Positions 7,120 through 11,924 of a stretch of DNA of 11,924 nucleotides are shown piece after piece. Source of the stretch: Planctomycetales bacterium (lineage in GTDB: Bacteria; Planctomycetota; Planctomycetia; Gemmatales; Gemmataceae); assembly GCA_020054355.1 (NCBI GenBank), contig JAGVLI010000181.1:1-11924 (forward strand), read 5' to 3'. Position 1 is the stretch's first letter. Every line of letters starts with the position of its first letter. Below the pieces are notes generated by a model. The model did not search any database and had not been told where the DNA came from. It saw only the letters and a list, made by a program, of their open reading frames with translations. Position numbers and translations under genes: made by a program.

Positions 7120-7147
7120 ATACGACAGGCAGTCCACATCAACGAAT

Positions 7148-7189
7148 AACGCAAAGGGGCGAACGGCTTACCGTTCGCCCCTTCGCGTT
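7148..7189. terminator. Bidirectional terminator-like hairpin between gmd and the DUF1080 gene
   Basis: AAGGGGCGAACGG (7154-7166) pairs perfectly with CCGTTCGCCCCTT (7171-7183) around the loop CTTA. After one mismatch the stem continues with AACGC (7148-7152) and GCGTT (7185-7189). The hairpin lies between two convergent genes. No long T-run follows on either strand, so termination may depend on stem stability. Confidence 0.6.
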
Positions 7190-7215
7190 GAGTCGATTCG
7201 AGAACGATCCCACGA

Positions 7216-7926
7216 TCACTTCTTCGTTGGCGGCAACTCCTTGACCTCGATCTTCTTGAACTTGACGGTCGTGCCCGGATCGTGTCCTTGCAGCGCGAAG
7301 TGCCCCTTGGCATAGGTGTTTTTCTCATCCTTGAAGTCCACGGTCTTCTTGCCATCCACGATGATCTGGATGTGATTGCCGTTGACGATCACTTCCTGCG
7401 TGAACCAGGTGTCGGGCTTGTGCAGTTGCTCCAGCACGATGACTTCCTTGATCGACGGCATGTACAGGCTGCCGGTGCGGATCTTGTCGCCGTGCGTGCT
7501 GTTGATCTGGGCCTCGTAGCCCTTGGGGAAGTTCGGGCCGAACTGGGTGCGGAAATACTGACCGCTGTTGCCCTTGTCGTTGATCTGCGCCTCGATCCGA
7601 TAGTGGAAGTTCTCGTAGTCATCGCGCTGGCTGAACAGGTGGCTGGGCGGGCCAGCGCCGATGAGGATGCCATCCTCGACCTTCCAGAGCGTGACGGTCT
7701 TGCCGTCCTTGAGCTTGCCCTCGAAGGCAATGACCTTGCCGTCCTTCTCCTTGGTGATGACTTCCTCGATGCTGCCGCTCGGCTTGGGGTGCAGCTTCCA
7801 GCCGCTCAGGTCCTTGCCGTTGAACAACGGCGTCCACTTGTCGTCCGCCTTGTCCTGCGCGTCGCCTGGGGCGGCGAATGCCAGAACCAGGATAGGGAGC
7901 GATAGTCCGATCAACCAGCGTGTCAT
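7216..7926 (-). CDS. Secreted DUF1080 protein (3-keto-disaccharide hydrolase domain)
   Basis: PF06439 proteins adopt a concanavalin-like fold; characterised members act on 3-keto-glycosides. The 236 residues begin with a signal peptide (TRW, then a hydrophobic run to about residue 20, probable cleavage near GDA-QD at 23/24), so the protein should be exported. The family opening WTPLFNGKDLSGWKLHP lies at 31-47. A lysine-rich stretch of about 30 residues (SIEEVITKEKDGKV and following) then intervenes before WKVEDGILIGAG, where many relatives run on directly. Later signatures are NSGQYFRTQFG, GYEAQIN and the closing GHFALQGHDPGTTVKFKKIE. The start is set by AAGGAG eight bases before the ATG; a longer reading to 8004 runs into the stem-loop repeat and was rejected. 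The gene lies downstream of the ThuA gene on the same strand, and a joint role in sugar catabolism is likely. Confidence 0.9.
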   Translation of the reverse strand: MTRWLIGLSLPILVLAFAAPGDAQDKADDKWTPLFNGKDLSGWKLHPKPSGSIEEVITKEKDGKVIAFEGKLKDGKTVTLWKVEDGILIGAGPPSHLFSQRDDYENFHYRIEAQINDKGNSGQYFRTQFGPNFPKGYEAQINSTHGDKIRTGSLYMPSIKEVIVLEQLHKPDTWFTQEVIVNGNHIQIIVDGKKTVDFKDEKNTYAKGHFALQGHDPGTTVKFKKIEVKELPPTKK

Positions 7927-8004
7927 AAATGCAACTCCTTGGAGGAAATTCCGCGCTTTCGCGAATCGTCGCGAGGCCGAACGAAGTTTCTGGACCGTTT
8001 GCAT

Positions 8005-8066
8005 GTGGGTTAGGATTCCGATCCCGACTTTCTGTGCAGTTTGTCAGGATCGGAATCCTAACCCAC
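8005..8066. repeat. Long intergenic stem-loop repeat, copy 2
   Basis: Arms 8005-8024 and 8047-8066 are a perfect 20-base inverted repeat. After one mismatch (8025/8046) three more pairs form (8026-8028 with 8043-8045), leaving a 14-base loop. Compared with copy 1 (4425-4490), the stem differs at two base pairs, both fully compensated (C-G to G-C, A-T to G-C), and the wobble pair of copy 1 is T-A here. The flank TCTGGACCGT recurs at 7989-7998, with eight extra bases before the stem. The element lies between the ThuA stop and the DUF1080 start, where it could set the relative expression of the two genes. Confidence 0.85.
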
Positions 8067-8083
8067 GGGCCGATGCGACAGGG

Positions 8084-8980
8084 CTACTTCTTGACCGGCA
8101 ATTCAACCGCCTTGGGCGTCACCTTCGCCAGGTTCGGCGTTATATCAGCCTCGACGTTGCGGGCGGTCCAGGACAGCGCGCCGAGGACCAAGTCCTGGAA
8201 GACCTTGTTCGTCCAAACGTCTTCTCGGTGCCCCATCGAAGTGTAGAACACCCGGCCCTTGTCGTTCATTCTGGCCCAGGTGGCGGGGAAGTTCGGCCGT
8301 TCGTAGTCGAAGCCCTTCATGCCCGTCGTGTCTTGCACCAGAATGACGTGCAGATCGGTAGCGAAGTTCTTCAGGGCGTACCATTCCTCGTTCAGCTCGA
8401 AATCCTTCAGTTCCTTGGTGCCCGGGAACTTGTCATCGACCAGGCGCATCCAGGCTTTCTGCTGCGCGCCGTGGCGGATGAACTCGCCGCCGATCATGGC
8501 AATGTAGGGATCGAGCTTGTCGCGTTCCTGATTGGCCGCCCGGTCGCCGGCCGAGTGGAAGGTATCGGTGGCGCAGTGCGAGCCGATGAAGCCCTTGCCG
8601 CCCGCGATGGCCTTGAGCAGGGCTGCCTTGCCTTCGGGCGGCATCGGCGGGTTCTTGTCGCCGCCTTCCTTGGTCAGGTCGCCGGTCGTGTAGAAGAAGA
8701 ACACGTCATACTTGGCGATTTCCTCGGGCACGAAGACGCGGCCGTCCTTGGTGCAGGTCACGTCGAAGCCGCTCTTGGTACCGAGGTCGGTCAGAATCTG
8801 TTCGGCGTGGCTGAGCTTGTCGCCGGTGCGCTTGATCGACGAATGCTCGAAGCCCTGCGAACGGGTGAACATCAGCACTTTCTTTTTCGGGCCGTCGGCC
8901 TGGGCGGTCCAGCCCAGCGGAAAGCCGGCCAGGCCGATGGCGGCGGCTCCGGTGGTCGCCAGCATATCGCGTCGGTTCAT
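8084..8980 (-). CDS. ThuA-like domain protein with twin-arginine signal
   Basis: The protein belongs to the ThuA/trehalose-utilisation-like family (PF06283), which has a class I glutamine-amidotransferase-like fold. Members are linked to keto-sugar and trehalose catabolism, but their reaction is poorly defined. The 298 residues begin MNRRDMLATTGAAAIGLAGF, a Tat-type signal with an RR pair and a weakly hydrophobic run, so the folded protein is probably exported. The domain then runs from about 32 (KKKVLMFTRSQGFEHSS) through YDVFFFYTTGDLT and the hallmark GKGFIGSHCATDTFHS to a C-terminal region with MGHREDVW and GALSWTARN. The start at 8980 is supported by GGAGG seven bases upstream; the longer reading to 9064 adds no signal-like sequence. 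The DUF1080 gene follows after 103 bases of spacer plus a stem-loop. No dehydrogenase or isomerase partner is in view. Confidence 0.9.
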   Translation of the reverse strand: MNRRDMLATTGAAAIGLAGFPLGWTAQADGPKKKVLMFTRSQGFEHSSIKRTGDKLSHAEQILTDLGTKSGFDVTCTKDGRVFVPEEIAKYDVFFFYTTGDLTKEGGDKNPPMPPEGKAALLKAIAGGKGFIGSHCATDTFHSAGDRAANQERDKLDPYIAMIGGEFIRHGAQQKAWMRLVDDKFPGTKELKDFELNEEWYALKNFATDLHVILVQDTTGMKGFDYERPNFPATWARMNDKGRVFYTSMGHREDVWTNKVFQDLVLGALSWTARNVEADITPNLAKVTPKAVELPVKK

Positions 8981-9062
8981 CGGGAGTCCTCCGGGTGCGA
9001 ATCGGGAAGCAAGGAATTGGTGGAAGTCTACAGGAGGCTGGACTGGAAGGCGAGCGGTTTGC

Positions 9063-9118
9063 AAAAAGCCGCTGGCGGCTGCGCAAATCCCTTGGAATTG
9101 CGAAGCCGCCAGCGGCTT
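9063..9118 (-). terminator. Strong rho-independent terminator of the WD40 gene
   Basis: Arms 9066-9086 and 9098-9118 pair at 20 of 21 positions (one G/A mismatch at 9081/9103) around an 11-base loop. Read on the minus strand, the hairpin starts ten bases after the WD40 stop codon and is followed by a run of five T (9067-9063). It separates the WD40 transcript from the ThuA gene, which should therefore have its own promoter; I see no convincing one. Confidence 0.85.
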
Positions 9119-9127
9119 GGAGAGAGA

Positions 9128-11611
9128 TTACTTCAAGCGCTTCAAAGCCAACTGGGCATCCTGGGTCAGCCGGGCGGCGGGGGCGCCCTTGGCCAATTCA
9201 GCCAGCAATGCCTTGGCTTCCGGCGTCGCCAGGCGCTCCAGCACTTCGACGCCGCGCAGCGACTGAATTTGCTCCAGATTGGTGACTGGGCCGGCCAACT
9301 TTTCCAGAAGCTGTTCGAGTCGCTGCCGGGCTTCGAGCGAAGGATTGCCTTTCAGCCGTTGCTGGAGATATGGCTCCGCGAGCTCGGCCAACTTTTCCAG
9401 GTCTTCGCCCGCTTGCTTGCGCGTATCGAAGCGTTCGCTTTCGAGGTCGGCCAGCAGACGGCGGATCAGCTTGTCATCGGCCGCCGCCACGGGCTTGAGA
9501 TGCCGCTTGAGCAGCGCCGAGGCGGTCTCCGGCGACTGGCTCAAGCGAGCGATGGCTTGCTCCGCCTTTTCGCCGTCCTCGCCGGCCAGTTGCTTCCACA
9601 ACTCGGTCAGCTCGGCATCGCCGGGCTTAGCCGGCTGCACCTTCTCGGCCTCCAGTGCCTGGCCGAAGTCCCAGAGCAAGGCCGTGGTGTCGCTGCCGCC
9701 GGTGATGACCGTCCGGCCATCGGGCGTGAACACCAGCGCGTTGACGCCGCCCCGGTGCCCCTTCAGGTCGGTCAAGATCGTGCCGGTGGCCACGTCCCAG
9801 AAACGAACGGTGCCGTCGCTCGCGGCGGCTGCCAGCAGTTTGCCGTCCGGGGCGAACTCCAGGCCGTGAATGATGCCATTCTGCCCGCCGAACTGACGAA
9901 GTTCCTTGCCCGAGGTAAGGTCGAGCAGTCGGATCGAGTTGCCCAGCGCGACGCCCACCGTCTTGCCGTCGGCCGCGAGCGCGACGCTCGTGCTGCCCCC
10001 GGCCGATTCCTGGAAGGGTTTGCCGGCTCCGGGCACCGCTCCTCCGAGACCGAACTGAACCTGGAAAATCTCGCCGGCATTAACGCCGCGCAGCTTGATT
10101 TGCCGCCGCAGCTTGCCGGTCGCCAGTTCCCAGACCTGGACCTTGCTGGCCATCCCTTGCTCCAGGCCAGCGCCGATCAACAAACGTCCGTCGGGCGAAA
10201 GCGCGAGACCTTGCGGCGTCATCCCGGCATCGGGCTGACCAATGTTCGGATCGATCATGATCGGGCCGGCCAGTTGCCGCAGCTGTCGGCCGCTGGCCGT
10301 GTCCCACCAAAATATCCGGCCGTCGCCGCAAGACGAAACCAACGTCTTCCCATTGGGATGGAAGATCACCGATTTGATGCTATTCTCGTGGCCCTTGTAT
10401 TGGCGCACTTCCTTGCCGGTCGTCAGGTCGCGGAGTTGCAGGACGCCATCCATCCAGCCGACGGCCAGCGTCTTGCCATCGGGGGCAAAAGCGAGGGCGG
10501 TGGGCCAGACCTCGAGGAAGTCCGGCGGGTTCTGCATCGGCTCGGGCGCCTTCAGGCTGAGGAGTTCCTTGCCGGTGGCCAGGTCCCACAGGCGGACGGT
10601 CTGATCGCCGGCGCCGGTGGCCAGCCGCTTGCCGTCTGGGGACAGAGCCACGGCATTGACCTCGCCATCGTGACCGCCTTGGACCGGCCGCCAATCCTTG
10701 CCATCGGCGGTATTCCAGATGCGGATGCTGCCGCCCTTACCGGGGCCAACCAGGCGCTTGCCGTCGGGTGAAAAGGCGATGGATGGGAACAGCGGCATGC
10801 TGCCGTCGTTGAACTGGATGCGGACATTGCCGAAGCCGATTTGATAGCCTTTGAACTCATGGAGCTTTTTGCCGCTGGCCACGTCGCACAGAAAAATGCT
10901 GCCGCCGGCGCCGCTGCCGTCTCCGTTCTCCATGCCCACCGCAATCGTGCGCCCGTCCGGGGCGAATGCCAGGGCCGTCGCACCGCTGCCGTTGTTGTCG
11001 CCCACCTCCAGGGCCGGCAGCTCCTTGCCCGTGGCAGTGTCCCAGAGCTTCGGCACCGGAGTGCCGCTCGCCACCGCCAGCACCTTGCCGTTGGGTGAGA
11101 AGAGGGCGGCAAAACCTCCATTGTCGTTGCCGTCGTCGATTTCGCGAATGACCTTGCCGGTGGCCACGTCGAGCAGTTGTACTTTGCTGGTGCCGGTATT
11201 GTCGTCCGAGGTGGTCACGGCGGCGGTCTTGCCGTCCCCAGTGAAAATCGGTGGGATACTGACGTTGCGGCGCGCGGCCATGAACCTCGGCAATTCCTTG
11301 CCGGTGCCCGCTTCCCACAGGCGAACGGTGGCGCCGCCCTGGTTGTCCTGCCCCAGCGCGCCGATCAGTTTGCCGTCGGGAGAAAAGAACACGTTGATGA
11401 GATTGACGATTTCCTGGTTCTCGTTCTTTACGGTCGGAGCGAAGTCGCGCAGCTCCTTGCCGGTGGCCAGGTCCAGGTGGCGCACCACCCCCTGTCCGGT
11501 GTTAAGATCGGTCAGCACCAGGGCCAAGGACTTGCTGTCCGGCGAGAAAGTCGGAGCGCCATATTGGTGGGTCGGCGACTTCAGCCGGCGCAGCTCCTTG
11601 CCGGTCGCCAC
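9128..11611 (-). CDS. WD40-repeat protein with helical C-terminal region, 3' part of an interrupted gene
   Basis: WD40 propellers act as binding scaffolds; no partner can be read from sequence. After the amber codon at 11621-11623 this frame holds about 13 blade-like repeats over residues 1-640, each with a variant of FSPDGK followed by LWDxATGKEL, for example VNAVALSPDGKRLATGAGDQ and TVRLWDLATGKELLSL. The last about 185 residues are helix-rich and lack blades (GDAELTELWKQLAGEDGEKA, ERFDTRKQAGEDLEKLAELA, LEARQRLEQLLEKLAG). This tail type commonly ends planctomycete WD40 proteins. The GTG at 11609-11611 (Val of NVATGKE) is merely the first possible start after the stop and falls inside a blade, so it is not the natural start. 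The true gene continues upstream in the same frame. No ATP-binding or enzymatic motif is visible. A strong terminator follows. Confidence 0.85.
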   Translation of the reverse strand: MATGKELRRLKSPTHQYGAPTFSPDSKSLALVLTDLNTGQGVVRHLDLATGKELRDFAPTVKNENQEIVNLINVFFSPDGKLIGALGQDNQGGATVRLWEAGTGKELPRFMAARRNVSIPPIFTGDGKTAAVTTSDDNTGTSKVQLLDVATGKVIREIDDGNDNGGFAALFSPNGKVLAVASGTPVPKLWDTATGKELPALEVGDNNGSGATALAFAPDGRTIAVGMENGDGSGAGGSIFLCDVASGKKLHEFKGYQIGFGNVRIQFNDGSMPLFPSIAFSPDGKRLVGPGKGGSIRIWNTADGKDWRPVQGGHDGEVNAVALSPDGKRLATGAGDQTVRLWDLATGKELLSLKAPEPMQNPPDFLEVWPTALAFAPDGKTLAVGWMDGVLQLRDLTTGKEVRQYKGHENSIKSVIFHPNGKTLVSSCGDGRIFWWDTASGRQLRQLAGPIMIDPNIGQPDAGMTPQGLALSPDGRLLIGAGLEQGMASKVQVWELATGKLRRQIKLRGVNAGEIFQVQFGLGGAVPGAGKPFQESAGGSTSVALAADGKTVGVALGNSIRLLDLTSGKELRQFGGQNGIIHGLEFAPDGKLLAAAASDGTVRFWDVATGTILTDLKGHRGGVNALVFTPDGRTVITGGSDTTALLWDFGQALEAEKVQPAKPGDAELTELWKQLAGEDGEKAEQAIARLSQSPETASALLKRHLKPVAAADDKLIRRLLADLESERFDTRKQAGEDLEKLAELAEPYLQQRLKGNPSLEARQRLEQLLEKLAGPVTNLEQIQSLRGVEVLERLATPEAKALLAELAKGAPAARLTQDAQLALKRLK

Positions 11612-11620
11612 GTTCCACAG

Positions 11621-11911
11621 CTAAATCGAGCCGTCCGCCTCGTAGCTGGCGGTAGTCAGGCCGTCCGGTGACACGACACCACTCTGGCCGGTAAACGAGT
11701 TGCCGGGCGGGACGAAGGACAGCAATTCCTTCCCGCTCTCCGCCTCCCAGTGACGCAGGCTGCCGTCCACGCCCACCGACAGCAGCACTAAGCCGTTCTT
11801 CAGATAGCGCACCTGCTGAATGGCGCTGCCGTGCCGAAAGCGGATCGTTCCCAAGCGGGCACGGGCAAAGGCCGGCAGCGGATCGCCGTGGGGATCGACC
11901 GCGACCGCCGC
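11621..11911 (-). pseudogene. 5' part of the same WD40 gene, cut by an in-frame amber codon and by the contig end
   Basis: The frame is the one used by the downstream WD40 part. From the edge it reads VDPHGDPLPAFARARLGTIR, a GDPLP-then-RLGT pattern typical of the segment just before the first blade in planctomycete WD40 proteins. Two blades follow: VDGSLRHWEAESGKELLSF, and then ASYEADGSI, which ends at TAG (11621-11623) and resumes as LWNVATGKEL. The stop thus replaces the residue in DGSI-x-LW that is usually Arg, Gln or Lys. One base change from CAG or AAG would give TAG. The break lies 301 bases from an adapter-contaminated contig end, so a sequencing error is as likely as a real nonsense mutation. 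The signal sequence and true start lie beyond the window. Confidence 0.75.
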
Positions 11912-11924
11912 AGATCGGAAGAGC
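11912..11924. other. Illumina TruSeq adapter remnant (not genomic)
   Basis: The last 13 bases, AGATCGGAAGAGC, are identical to the universal start of the Illumina TruSeq adapter and end exactly at the window edge. They should be trimmed. Any reading frame that uses them is artificial. Confidence 0.95.

Noticed and set aside
7927..8004. N-terminal extension of the DUF1080 protein
   Set aside because: It would hide a clear signal peptide behind 26 residues that run up to the stem-loop repeat. The ATG at 7926 has an AAGGAG site.
7661..10771. A 1036-codon open frame on the plus strand
   Set aside because: It runs antisense across three well-supported minus-strand genes (DUF1080, ThuA, WD40), through their terminator and the stem-loop repeat, and its product has no domain character. 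High GC and biased codon use keep this antisense frame open.

Overview
The window looks like the end of a contig from a planctomycete, probably Gemmataceae-like. This is inferred from gene content and was not tested by a search. The indications are high GC, a DUF1080 (3-keto-disaccharide hydrolase) gene beside a Tat-exported ThuA-like gene, a very long WD40 protein with a helical C-terminal region of a type common in this group, a small soluble Ser/Thr kinase with HGD and DLG motifs, and a stand-alone tandem-ACT protein. The last 13 bases (11912-11924) are exactly the start of the Illumina TruSeq adapter, so genomic sequence stops at 11911.

Layout, left to right. Positions 150-2315 (+) encode RNase R. 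It converges on a 150-residue conserved-looking protein of unknown function (2454-2906, -), and a cluster of short palindromic repeats lies between them. An MFS nucleoside-type permease (3100-4401, +) is followed, after an intergenic stem-loop element, by a small Ser/Thr protein kinase (4604-5449, +). The kinase converges on a tandem-ACT protein (5479-5964, -). That gene is divergent from a GDP-mannose 4,6-dehydratase gene (6130-7119, +), with a good sigma70-like promoter on each strand between them. From 7216 to the end everything is on the minus strand: a secreted DUF1080 protein, a ThuA-like protein with a twin-arginine signal, a strong intrinsic terminator, and a WD40 protein whose 5' end runs off the contig and whose frame is broken by one in-frame amber codon.

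Working relationships. ThuA and DUF1080 are the only clear functional pair and probably act on sugars or keto-glycosides outside the cytoplasm. RNase R, the permease, the kinase, the ACT protein and Gmd are single-gene units of general metabolism, signalling and cell-envelope sugar synthesis. I see no integrated new system, no RNA gene, no CRISPR array and no insertion sequence.

The most interesting non-coding signal is a pair of long intergenic stem-loops (4425-4490 and 8005-8066). They share flanks and differ by compensatory base-pair changes, which marks them as two members of a dispersed structured repeat family. The first can also form a competing downstream hairpin ahead of the kinase gene. 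No gene-free stretch exceeds 300 bases.
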